Origin: Ramazzottius varieornatus
Lineage: Eukaryota; Tardigrada; Eutardigrada; Parachela; Ramazzottiidae
Assembly (NCBI GenBank): GCA_001949185.1
Contig: BDGG01000008.1
Coordinates: 1,990,788 to 2,054,787 of the forward strand
Length of the DNA: 64,000 nucleotides
Direction of reading: 5' to 3'
Shown here: positions 1 to 11,300 of the stretch, piece by piece
How positions within the stretch are numbered: position 1 is the first letter of the stretch
Layout of the letters: each line of letters opens with the position of its first letter
Notes under the pieces: model-generated
Database searches by the model: none
Told to the model about the DNA's origin: nothing
The model's input: the letters and a program-made list of their open reading frames with translations, nothing else
Translations under genes and position numbers: made by a program

Positions 1-469
1 CCAAGAGTGGAATCATGACGGCGTAACGGTACCCGGCGATCTCAAAAATACTCTTGGTCTCCACGAATTTGATCAACAGGGCGATGATGGAATTGGTCAA
101 GCCAGAGAAGAGTCCGAGTAATATGCCGAAGGCGGATTTGATATTTCGGCAGTATTTCCGCTGTGGCTGTGCGTCTGCGTCCGCAAGGCTGCTGTCGCCA
201 TCATCAGGTCCGATGCCTTTGTCATCGGTCTGCGTTGCAGCTTCGAGGAAACTCGTTCGGAAAACAGCTTCGTGTGGAAGGGTGAGAATGAACTGAAGAG
301 GATCAGATGTGAAAGGTTTGTGCGGATGGACTTCAGCGGTCGCTGAAGTCGCGTCCATTGCAAAGGAACTAATGGACGTGAGCTCAAGCGCACATATTCC
401 ATCGTCGTCATCCCCGTTTTCTCCAGCAGCGGGAATGTATGCCGGTGGGTTCACATCCGGGTAAGCCAT
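1..469 (-). CDS. Drug/metabolite transporter (EamA/SLC35G-like), 5' exon, runs off left edge
   Basis: An open frame runs from an ATG at 469 to the left window edge without a stop (about 156 codons). Residues 1 to about 110 are acidic and low-complexity, a probable cytosolic N-terminus. From about residue 113 a membrane segment begins (KSAFGILLGLFSGLTNSI), followed by a short polar stretch with FEIAGYRYAVMIPLL. This helix, E-I-x-x-x-R, helix order is the start of an EamA/DMT repeat and resembles SLC35G (TMEM20-like) solute carriers. What is visible is the frame and the hydrophobic pattern; the family call is by resemblance and the substrate is unknown. The rest of the protein lies outside the window. 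Confidence 0.55.
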   Translation of the reverse strand, partial: MAYPDVNPPAYIPAAGENGDDDDGICALELTSISSFAMDATSATAEVHPHKPFTSDPLQFILTLPHEAVFRTSFLEAATQTDDKGIGPDDGDSSLADADAQPQRKYCRNIKSAFGILLGLFSGLTNSIIALLIKFVETKSIFEIAGYRYAVMIPLL

Positions 470-3400
470 GTTGGTTGCTACGTCCAACTGTCAGAGGGTT
501 GTGTTACAAGACAGGACAGTTGAAATGTTAGACTGAACCGGAAGGAAGTCTGGTGAGCTACTACCTGTCTTCCATACAAGCAAAGAGAAATATTTCAATG
601 TTTCTGATCATGATATGCGAAGGTCGATTAAATAGATTGGTCGAGGGACATCATATTCCGGTTCGATCACATCGTTAAATCGTTATGCAGACGCGGGCAA
701 AAGACATGTCTGAGTACCGACACATCCGTTGCAGAAAGATTGATGACTTCGGCTGTGATATTCCAGGAGGTCTCAAAAAATGTCTATCCAGCAGACAAGT
801 ACTGTGCCACTGCGTGCGTCTTGAAAACCCCGACATATTGCGCGTGCAATAAAAGACATGACCGAGCTGCTGAAACAACGGATTGCAAGAAGAGCGAAAG
901 TCTGTGAGGAGTTATTTGGTTCAGTGGATCTAAATGTTTGTGACGTACTTTGGGTTCTGATATAATTCCCCCGTTTTCGGACGTAGTAAAAGATTCTGAA
1001 CCAATTGATCGCTGCGAATAATAGAAAGGCGGAGAAACTACCAGGGAACAGGTTAATACATAAGTACGTATGTACTCCCTGATTTTGCAGTAAATTGTGC
1101 TATTTGTGCGCATATATAACTACGTCTGGCTACGCGTCGCGTCTCGCGTATGTTTTCGCGTCAGGCTCAACGCTTCAAGCTTAAGGTATAGCGCTAGCAA
1201 AATCGCTGCCGATGGCCAAGCCGTCGTAGTTCAAGGGCGTTATTGCAACTAAGCTTAAGTTTAATTTATGTCCGATCATCAACCTTGCAGATACTGGTTT
1301 TTTGACAATACACAGTATAATACATATGTCTTCCCCACTGCATACGGTCTGTCCCGTGGTGTTCATCCGTTGGTCAATCTGGTAATCAGCGAACGTAATC
1401 CAACTCGATCCTTGTTCAGCTTGCACAAATTTAATCCGATGTCGCCAAACGTCAACAAAATGTAGTCCACGCGTCGCTTCTCGAGAAAAGTACAATGATT
1501 ATCAGAATGCTCGGCTGACGAAGTTGGACATATGTACACACACGAGGGATAAGTTTGGAACAATAAAAAGTTTGGAACAGGCGATTCCGAAACAGCGGAA
1601 CGGAAGTTCGTACATTTTTTGATAATTCTCTACGGCTGAATTCTTAGTCTACCGTCTTTTCCTCCTATTCCAAACTTTTTACGGTTCTGAACTTTCCCTT
1701 TGTGCGTGTACGAGTAATCGAGTTTTAATGCGACATGAGACCTCGGAATATGAAGTCGCGGCTAGACTGACTTCCGGGTTCTGTTTGGTGGGTTATTGCC
1801 GGGTTCAGTAGGCTTATTCGGAAGACGGCGGTACCACATCTCCAGACTTCAATATAACTACAGGTGTCTAGGACAATGAAGTAGATTATCTGAAAGGCAA
1901 GATTTGATGAAGCACCAGATCAATGAAGCCAGCATAACATGTGCTTTTAGTGATTACTACTTCAATAGTCGTTTTAGCAAACTGCGGCCGACCTATGCGA
2001 GCTGCTCAGAGTTTTTCCGTCACACGAATGGTCAGGTAGGCTCTGATGTACTGTAGATAGACGCGCAAGCCAGCCTGGATGGCGCACGGACCATCAGGTA
2101 ACTCGTCAACTCGATGACTAACGTCGTCAGATATCAAAAGTACTACGATTACGCCAACGGCCCGGCCGCAAGCGACCATCGGTGCGCAAAGTTTTGATTG
2201 TCTTAGCAGAGGCGGAACGTTTACAGAAGTACCGAACCGCCTCTCAGCAAGAAAGCTGTTTCTGGCGGTCCGTACTCCGAAGCATAGTCGGACTCTGCCG
2301 AACCACCGCCCTCCACCATCTGCTGTCGGGTCTCGCCTGTCTTCACAGACGGGTACAAACATCAATGGAAAGCTCTTACGCCAAAGTTGTTGGATAAATG
2401 AAGGGAACGTGATGGTTCTCCGTGACCCGGGCTGCAAGATCAGGAGGGTTGGGTTTAGGGATGAGAGGCGTAGCTTAGAACTTCTATTTGGTCGCGTAAC
2501 CGCGCAATCTGGCCATGCACCACGAGCGGAAACTCGGTACGCGCGACATTGTAAAGCGTTCATGGTGCATGCCCTAAGGCGCGCTCACAAGTTGGACAGT
2601 CATGCACCACGTATCATTACACAATGCTTTGTTATTCTTAATTTATATATACTGTTATCTGTTGGTTTTTTGTCCGGTCAATTTCTCGGAGATGGCTGAA
2701 CCAAAAAAAGGTAGGAATTTGCAGCCATATAGTACTGATCTCAACAGGATTGGTGACGGAGCGCTTTATCTACTTTTCCTCATTCCGGATTTTTTATAAA
2801 CTCTTTATCAACTTTCATACTTTCTGGCTGTTATGCACAGTCACGAAGCAGTTTTTTTGAGTCAAATCTGTTTCAGTGTCAGGTATCCAGTCTTCCTATC
2901 AGTCCATTGGATACTTCGTTTATACTTGAAAACCTGTTGTGGTAAATGTGACGGAAAAATTAAAAGGAACTGGAATGATGGAAAACAGGCCAAAAGCTTG
3001 CACAGTGGATTCAGTGATATGTACACTTCTGGTAGGATTCTTTCGTACAAATCCATATTTTGGAATGTCACACCAGACTGAATTTTGAAGTAATATTTTA
3101 GTAGTTTGAGACTGAGGTCTGATATTTTATTATTAAAATAATCCGTATCCGTCCATCATCCGTATTAAAATATATTTCAATGAGAGTAACGCTACCGTTG
3201 CTTCGAAAAACCGGTTGATTTGCTGAATTTGGCGCTTGTGCGCTAGTTATGTGGTCTGCGACCACGCCTAGCAAAGTGCATAACATCCCAACGATGGCCC
3301 TACACGCGTGCAGTAGGGCTATCGTGAATGCATACGCTTACATCATGCACCTACATACGGTGTGGCACAGCAACCTGCCATGTCACAGAGTGCAGGATGC

Positions 3401-4082
3401 AAGATCTAATACGGGCACTGGTAGTGCAGACGACAGTTTTCTCGTCTATCCTTTTTCGTTATTTGAAAAGTACTATCAGCTTGTCAGCGTCAGGTCAAAC
3501 ATCATACTCTCTTCGGGCGACTATTTAGCAGAGTGTTTTGCTGATGAGGATGGTTATGAGATTGGGTGCCACGACCTGCCGTTGAGTTCTCCAATATCAA
3601 AAAAACTAATTTTAATACCAAACTCACAGGAGTGTTACTATTGTAATATTTTATTAGGTCAGGCGGAGGTTTTACTATAGCAATTCCAAATTAGTAAGAC
3701 TTCGGTGGACGGCCGATGTTTATCTTTATTATATTAGATGTCATTATCCCATACTAGAACATCACTACTACTGTGATATCTGTAGCTTCATCGTTTTGAT
3801 TGATTGATTTGCCATGTCCTGGCGTTCGTGATCGCAATGGTACTTCGATAGTTTCCCGAAGACGCTCTGCCAAAAAAGTCAGCTTTCTTGGCCGATCTTG
3901 ATTCGGGAATCTTCGCGCATGTGAAATGTGTCGACGAAGATTGAGAGGGAACGAAGAGCGGATGTCGGAAAAGCACCACGCTGTCACTCGTTAGGAAAGT
4001 TACGCATAGCAAAGTAAAAATTGGACGTGTTACGTCACGCACAAGACAGGCTGACCCAGTGTACAACCGTGCTTCACCGTAC
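470..4082. other. Non-coding stretch, no gene recognised
   Basis: Open frames here (longest near 2006-2563 on the minus strand and 3249-3680 on the plus strand) match no family I recognise and lack splice context. They look like chance frames. Nothing else is supportable apart from the dispersed repeat at about 3789-3856. Confidence 0.5.
3789..3856 (+). repeat. Dispersed repeat, copy 1 (second copy about 21931-21992)
   Basis: The segment containing TTGATTGATT, then GCCATGTC and CGTTCGTG, recurs in the same orientation at about 21931-21992 with small differences. It is a short dispersed repeat of unknown class. Confidence 0.5.
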
Positions 4083-4084
4083 TA

Positions 4085-4253
4085 CAGTGTACGACAAAAT
4101 CAACCGCTAAAAATGGTCGTAACACTCCAGCTGGAGCTTACTTACCCCTCAGCCAATGAGAATTAGGCTTTGCTGTATGCGCAAATTTTATTGGCTTTAG
4201 CCATCTGGGTCCATCCAACACCCATTTTTAACGGTTTATTTTGTCGTACACTG
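4085..4253. mobile_element. MITE with about 31-bp inverted ends and TA target duplication
   Basis: The left end begins CAGTGTACGACAAAAT and the right end is its inverted copy with two mismatches over about 31 bp. Both ends abut TA dinucleotides (4083-4084, 4254-4255). Length 169 bp, with no coding capacity. The TA duplication and CAGTG start are typical of Tc1/mariner-mobilised MITEs. Confidence 0.75.
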
Positions 4254-4805
4254 TAACGTCATATTTTCGCCCGCACGACCTGCCAAGTTTCTATTTGGGA
4301 GCATACGAGTATTACGTAAGCAAGGAGCAAGGGGGTGGTGGTATCCCAAATCTTATATGGATTTACACCGCTAGGTGTACCAATCTACATTTACAGCTTC
4401 TCGTAATGAGCGTTGTGAGTAGTTCTTAGGCTGACGTAACTGGCGGTTTTTGAGAAAAAGCGGGGAAGGATACAGTGTTCGAGCGGTTTCAAGCGCGGTT
4501 GCCATGTGTACGAAGAAGTAAGGTTGAGAGAAAGGAAGAACGTCTCATGCTGTATGCGTGACAAGCGGAAGATCGGTTTACTGTTTTGGTTCTGTTCTTC
4601 CCACTCACCCTCCCGTTTTTCTGTTGATGGTTTTTCGGTTTAGCATAATTGACGGTTAAATTATTCCTGTTCGGTGCTGCGATTATTTATGTAGTTCGAG
4701 ATTAGTGTTGTTAGCGATAGAATCTGTACCGGCGAATTAATAGTTTACACTTTGATGTTAGTTCCCTATCGATAAGTTCTCTCTTGTGTGGCCTTAACGA
4801 TAATT

Positions 4806-4855
4806 GTGTGGTTTGATGCTGACCTGTGTGGTTAGAAGTTGACCTGTGTGGTTAT
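4806..4855 (+). repeat. Short tandem repeat, about 20-bp unit
   Basis: The motif GTGTGGTT recurs about every 20 bp, with TTGACCT between copies, in an imperfect three-unit array. Confidence 0.4.
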
Positions 4856-5048
4856 GCAAAATAAAGAGGGGGTACGACGCGAAATCAGTGTGGTGGAGTA
4901 TTCTGCCCAGCTCAGCCGAGTTCCTGCTCTCAGTTACCCCATACGAGCTCGGATCGTGATAGTTCATGTGTAATCCATCAATGAAGAGAGTAACTGTAAA
5001 CGCCCGTTATATAAAAGCCAGTTGATTGTTTGGATGTGCTTACGGAGA

Positions 5049-5069
5049 GGGGGTAGGGGGTAGGGGGTA
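5049..5069 (+). repeat. Three GGGGGTA units (G-run array)
   Basis: Three consecutive GGGGGTA heptamers. Three five-G runs could contribute to a G-quadruplex, but a fourth run is lacking in the immediate array. Telomere-like in appearance only. Confidence 0.5.
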
Positions 5070-5449
5070 CAGGCTCCTAACATCGGATGCTGACGTAATA
5101 CTAGTATGCTCCCTTTTCTATTGGCATCCAGCCATTTGTTAGAAATTTCCATGACATTTCGTGGAAATGTCCCCCTGAAATGTCATCCACAATGTCACAG
5201 GAATACTCTATTCAGTCTGAGCAAGCCATGCTCCACATTACTGGCGAACTTAGCTATGTGCCGGGTTAGGGGTTTCCTAGTTATTGTATTAATAGGGATG
5301 TCTGTAACAAATCAGAAGTAAAACAGGGCTTCGATAGGGGTGCCTGTAGCCAAACGGGCTTTCGCCTATAGCCATTTCCTCATGAAAATATTGATAGAAC
5401 AGACAAGCTGATACGAAACCCAAGCGGCGCAAGTAATTCAGTTAGCGCA

Positions 5450-5790
5450 GAGGCCTCGATCCACCCACTCCTTGCACTAATCATGTGAGGTTGAGACTCG
5501 TTACGCGAAGCAAGCGGTTTGCGTAACTTCTCCAGAAGGTTTTGCAGAACCTCCCTTCTTTCTCGTGGACCAGTTTGAAACGAGATATCAAATCAAACTA
5601 AATCTTTGTTTAGACTGAGTAATGGAAACAGGAGGTTTCAGTTTCAACTGCTCAAAGCTGAGACCTGTCAGAAACCGCGTATAATTTGGTTAGAATAGTC
5701 ACAGTTGAAGGTGTAGTGGAGATAACAAAGTGGTGTAAGCTACAGTTGGAGCCGGAGAGCTTACTTTGATAGAGTCACAGTCAAGCTGTT
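5450..5790 (+). repeat. Dispersed repeat of about 340 bp, copy 1 (second copy about 47670-48010)
   Basis: A diverged copy in the same orientation lies at about 47670-48010. Shared landmarks in order are CCAC.TACTC, AGGTTGAGACT, GCGTAACTT, ATCAAATCAAA, AGTCACAGTTAAGG-like and a final AGTCACAGT. No open frame or terminal repeat is evident. Confidence 0.5.
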
Positions 5791-6589
5791 AGTCTTATGG
5801 AGAACCAATGAAGACACCATCATCAAATTTACCGAAAAATCTTACGATAAAGACCTCCCGCAAAGCTACTACTGGCTGAGTTCAGGACAAAACTCACGTA
5901 AACCCAAAATCACGTCTGCAAATGTTTTTTTACACCGGAGAAGTTCACCGAACAAGTCATCACAATCTCCGGTGTTCCCATCCAAGAGTTTGGCCAACTC
6001 GAAGCCATCCCAACACAACCCTTCTGGACATCCCCACTGACCCCGATACAGGAGCCCAGAAGCAGTAGCTTAAGGAGCAATAAAATTCATAAAATAACTC
6101 ATCAGCAATAAAATTCCATAACTCCTCATTTTTGCTCCACATTCCACTTTCGCATCTCCTTCCGCATCTAAATTACCACTTCCTGAGGTCTAATCAAAAC
6201 TTAAAACGAACTATCAGGTCGGGTCAGTATGACTCAACGTTTTTTCGAAGTACGACTTCAAAAAATCGTATCTTCGTACAAGATCGGATTTTCGATCAGG
6301 ATTCCTTCTGTGAAATAGGGCACGCTGCGGTCTTCGAGCGCTCGCGTGAAAGTTTCGATTCAGAAACGGTTGTGGTTACCTTCGCTTCTTGAAAATTTTG
6401 ATACCGTCTACAAGAAATCATTTTGCGGCCCACTAAAGCAGTAGGAATCATACAGTAATCAAGCAATAAGAGCCTAAGGGCCGTGCTATCAATTATCAAA
6501 CAGCTGTTTTGTTTCAGTTTGAGAAACCTTGGCTGAGGATATAGCTAGGTTGAAGTTCATTGATCAAGCGAGGAAAAATAGCGAAAAAA

Positions 6590-6618
6590 GTGTCACCCCG
6601 ATGTACTCGGGGTGACAC
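6590..6618. repeat. Perfect 12-bp-stem hairpin
   Basis: GTGTCACCCCGA is followed after a 5-base loop by its exact reverse complement. It is the strongest simple hairpin in the first 8 kb and no gene adjoins it. Confidence 0.6.
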
Positions 6619-7439
6619 CTGTTTCGTACGCCGAAAAGTGCGACGTATCGCCCGGTATCTTGCAAAACTGTCTTTAGCTTGTAGCCCATGCTACGTGGTA
6701 CAGCACAGAGACCAGTTTTGCGAAAGAAGTAACTAGATTTGACGTAAAAACATTGCGGACGAGCCCTGGTTAGAAGTAAGCGCCCTTCATGCTTTTCTCT
6801 TTCCATTTCTAATAAAAAATGGGGTCTCTGAGCTCGCTAACGAGACCGTTGCAGCTCAGAGGAACAGGTGGAAATCTGATGCGCCAAGCCATCACTTCCG
6901 CCTTGGTCTCATACACAGACTGTGTCCCACCTCTAGTTGCATCGACGACACCCACCGATGCGTTCAGACGATCCCAAACTGCCCAAATAAAACTATACTC
7001 GTCCCTTATTTCCGCTCATCACGTTATGTTTATTAACCAGATTTACGCGCCAAACGGACTAAAGGTTTTGCGCCAAACAACCGAAAGCCGTTGAAAATTT
7101 CATGGTGCATACGAAAAAGAAAACGAAGGCGTCGGTCAGGGCTGTGTCAGAATGAGCCAAGGTCGTGCTTGTCTTTTGCCACACGCCTTTCAACCTGACT
7201 GATTTTGGTTGATGCGTCAAAAGGCAAGCGACAAAAGCCGCTGACCCCTTGGCTGTTCGGTTTGTTCCCCACCCTGACTGGGGTGGTTGCCCAGACTGAC
7301 AAATTTTACGCTAACTCTCGATCAGCCGAATTTTCTTTTCACTCCACCCAGAAGCTCACATAGCCAACTCTTCCGATCTCGCAGCCTCGGTCTCGAAGAA
7401 CCGGCCATTTGCCCAAAAACTTTACTCACGCCCCAGCTC

Positions 7440-7640
7440 TTCATAAAGTAGGTTCGCCACACTCTCCGCAAGTCCGCCATCGATGTGGGTCGCATTTCAG
7501 CCCACCTCTTTCGGCGTGATGGCCCCACTAATGCCTCCACTACCGGGGTATCAATACCTTCCTCGAAACGTCAAGGTAACCGAACGACTGACTGCTACCG
7601 TCGCTACTTAGACGAGAAGCACCGCACGTACTGTGGCTAC
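7440..7640 (+). pseudogene. Degenerate tyrosine-recombinase fragment (DIRS/Crypton-like), tentative
   Basis: A conceptual translation contains HTLRKSAIDVGRIS, then SIPSSKRQGNRTTDCYRRYL. This resembles the C-terminal tyrosine-recombinase signature: H-x-L-R-K near the catalytic H-x-x-R, a KRQG-W-x-S-D-like box, and a Y in YRRYL. The frame is interrupted upstream and only about 60 residues are convincing. The family call is inference from motif spacing. It is most likely a decayed remnant of a recombinase-bearing transposon. Confidence 0.35.
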
Positions 7641-8305
7641 AACTTCGTGAACACGCTTGGTCGATGTCCCCTTTAACCTCGGCCTAACGATACCATTCTC
7701 GTTCCACTCAGAGTATCGCGGATGGGCGTCCCTACCCATGTCTGCGCTACTCTTCTCTTGAGGTCCCTGGAGCTTTGAAAATGACGCATGTTTACTGCTG
7801 TTGTCATTAGCCTCGCTCAATAGTTCTCCGCACTAGTTTCGCAATAAACCCATACCCCTTGAGTCCTTGGTCACCGGTATTCAACTTGCCGCGAGGTTAG
7901 GAGAAAACCAAGAATCTTACGGTAATTCCATCTTGAGTGAATACTAAATACCTTCGATAGCAGATCGATTAGGAGGGGGCGACAGTTAGTAAGTTGCATC
8001 ATGCGGAGAAAAATTGCCTCGAATCATTTTAAGATCAATAGCACCATTAGACCACTTACAGTAACGCCAAGGTAAGGTGATCATGCACTGATAATGCACC
8101 GTAAAGAGCTGATCAATCACGCAGGCACAATCTCGATGAAGGAAAAAATGGCACTGTTTTACGGGATTAATGCTTTCGTGACTTGAACGGTGGCATTTAA
8201 TTTCTCGATTTATCGATGCCCCTTGCAGTTGGCGTTCTCAGGTTTGCTTTCCTGCATAAAGCTCGAGCCACACCGGTTGTCTTTTTTTTGGTGCGGCCGA
8301 AAACC

Positions 8306-11300
8306 ATGAGACTCACGTTTGTTCTTTATCTTTCCGTCTTGACCCCGAACGGGAGCAACGCTAGTGATAAAGTCCTCACCATCTGCTCCATAATTGAACG
8401 CGGAAGCAGGGTTTTACTGGCTGATTATGACCGGTTGGGGGCTTCGCTGGACTTGGCGATTACCACAGCAAACACGGAAATCCTACCAGACGGCGTCACC
8501 TTTACCTTGGTGTACAAAGACGGCGGGCGTATATGCGCGCCGAAAAGTTCAACCATCGGCCGCATTGTAGAATGGATACAAGAAAACGTGACATGCCACA
8601 TCTACATTGGACCAGGTTTGTCCGTCGCTGCCTTGATTAATATTAACCTCTCGCAACTGTCACAATCATTCAATGCCGCGAAGACGTTGTAAAGATTAGC
8701 GCATGAGCAGAACGCCGTAAGCCAAGTGGCCTGAATTTTTGCGCGGCCTGATACGGATATCCGGTCACTGTACTATGTGATGTCATTGTAGCCATGTGAT
8801 AATAATACAAGGCCTAAAAAATGGGTGTGCACGATATCCGTAGGCTACGGTACTGTGTTTCGCCGTTGGATTGATGATCGGATTTCATCCCGGGCCGGGT
8901 TGCGGTGACCAAACGCGAGATTTATCGAGTTTCAATATCTGGCTTGACGAAAAAACATTAATGAGTAGAAATAGCGGTCGAACTGACACCGCTTAGCGTT
9001 TGGTACTGCACATGCACACGTAAAGCACTAAATCGACCTCTTTTTCGAAGGTTGCAGCGAGGCGGTTCTGGACCTGTATCAAGTGGCCGAGCACAACAAC
9101 ATACCTTTGATTGGCATCCCCGGAGCGCACACGTCATCACGCTCGGGACTCCCGCGATCGACCTTCAAGAACTTAATACGAACCACCTACACGTTTGTTG
9201 GTAAAAGGTCTTAACCTTTCTGAAGCGTCGTTATTCGATCCGAACCCGAACCCGAACCCGAAGACCTTTGACATGTCTGTCTTTCCAGACCTGGGAAAAG
9301 CCGTGAAAACCTTTATGGACAACTTCAACTACACCCACAACACCATAATCATCAACACGGATAGTTATTTCTACGCGGAGATGGGCGACAACTTTCGTAA
9401 TCAATTCCGAAATCAGCATCAGGACGAAAGGAAGAAGACTACGTTCGTCGAGTTTGCCCACGACCAGATGCCAGCTAAGTGGACAGTTCAAGATTTCTAC
9501 GGTCAGCTACTACGGGATGCCAACGAAACATCCAGAGGTTTGTTCACGAAATCATCTCCGGTCACTTGAGTCCATTCCTCTCAATCGGCTCTGTACCAGC
9601 AAAGTTCTTGGTTGCAGTCATTCTTCTGTTCGCAAACGCATCCGTTGTGCGAAATATTATGGTATGTGCACGGGCCTCAATTGTTGGGCGGGACAGAAGT
9701 GTTGGACACCCGTTTATTTAGTCAGCCAGAAGAAAGAATTTTTTGATTCTTTCCCATTAGTTGAATAACTTTAGGAAAGTGCTCCGCACACCACCGAAAA
9801 TCACCATTGTCTCCGCACACCACCTCTCACCACCGGAGTCTGGACGTACCACCTTTCAAAGAACTGCAAAGAACTGCGGAACTGGTTCTTAGACTGTTTC
9901 AATAGTAAAAATATGGGGAGACCTGGTATCAGAGTGGAATATCGAAGCCCGGTTTCTATTACCAGAGAGTTAGCGGTGTTCTAGCAAGTTCAGAGAACAG
10001 GAAGGGCTCATGATCCTAATGATCCCGCTGCTGATAAACACTTCTTGCCACGTGTAATCACGATAGAAAGGTGATCTAACTTTCCTTTCTGAGAGTAAGT
10101 AATGCAAACCAATCTGGCTTAGAAAGGTGCTCGAAGTCCTTGGTGGTGGCACTTAGTTAGAAAGTTGTGTACGGAGTAAACGGTGGTAATGATTTGGAAT
10201 TGAAAGGTGGTATTAGGATACTATGGTGGTGAAAGGAGGTGTGCAGAGCCTTCCCCATAACTTTATGATTTACAGTACACTGTAAGTAGGTGTACGCGTG
10301 TACATCAGTTGAGTCAGTCGAACAAGTAAACGCCGAAAAAAAAACCAGGTGTCCAACAACTGTGTCCCGTCCGGGAACTGGGGTCGCAAGTGTACTGCAT
10401 CCTAAAAGCATTAAATTGAAGTTAATAAGAGTACACCGGGGCATCTGTTCCGTTGACATCTAGGTGACTGCGTATTCTCTCGGAATGGCCAACGGCGAGC
10501 ACGTAAGGAAAAGTCTAGCTATCGATATTTCTCCGAGATGCTCTGATTTAATTGTGTGTATGGGTTTACATTTGCGTCGAGCTGTTCAAGAGCCGAATCT
10601 GGGGTGACTTCACATGGCAGAATGGCGATGAGAGCAACATGGTTCGTCCGACACGTCAAATTATCCAGAAGGAACTTCCGACTAAGAACGATGTATTTGC
10701 AGGAAGCCCGGGAAGCATATCACTCCCTCATCGTTATTGCAATGGCTGAAGTTGTCGGTCCGCAGATGGAAGGGTTCTCAAGAGTTATGCGGCACATAGC
10801 GGCTCGGAAGTACAACTACACTTTCGGCGCTTTCGAACTTGTAAGTCATTTTCCGAGTCTGCGAAAATCAATACACTGGATCACAAAGTGCGAAGCTTTC
10901 ATTTTGTTCGTCGTCTGTCAGATCGATCCGATCAGTTTAGCCTATTACGAAGCAGTCATTCTTTTCGCGCACTCCATCAACAAGATTTCAAACAGCCCGA
11001 ATGCGAATATCTACGACGTGAAGAAACAACTGACCAACATGCGGAACGTCACCATTAAAAGCGAGCTGGGAAGCGACATTGCTATTGGATCCAACGGCGA
11101 CAGGATGGTATTGTACAACATCAAGCAGTTCGTTGACAACTCTAATAACGTAAGATTTACCGTTCTGGAAGAAAGTTGTTAATAACGAGCAAGCCGAGCA
11201 TCCGATGTTCGGTGACCCAGTATTAACACCTGCAACACCATAAGATCGAAACGATCCCAAAAGCACCGTCACTGCGCTGTTGCGAGCTTCGCATTCAGTC

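Noticed and set aside
2006-2563. 185-codon minus-strand ORF
   Set aside because: Biased, family-less sequence with several overlapping frames on the other strand; no splice or start context.
3249-3680. 143-codon plus-strand ORF
   Set aside because: No recognisable domain, irregular composition, no neighbouring exons; likely chance.
5049-5069. Interstitial telomere array
   Set aside because: Only three GGGGGTA units; too short and unlike the known arthropod (TTAGG) or nematode (TTAGGC) repeats.
9195-9288. Continuous frame through the intron before the 9289 ectodomain exon
   Set aside because: It translates the CCGAAC hexamer repeat (NPNPNP); phase-matched GT-AG splicing from 9200 to 9289 gives the family sequence instead.
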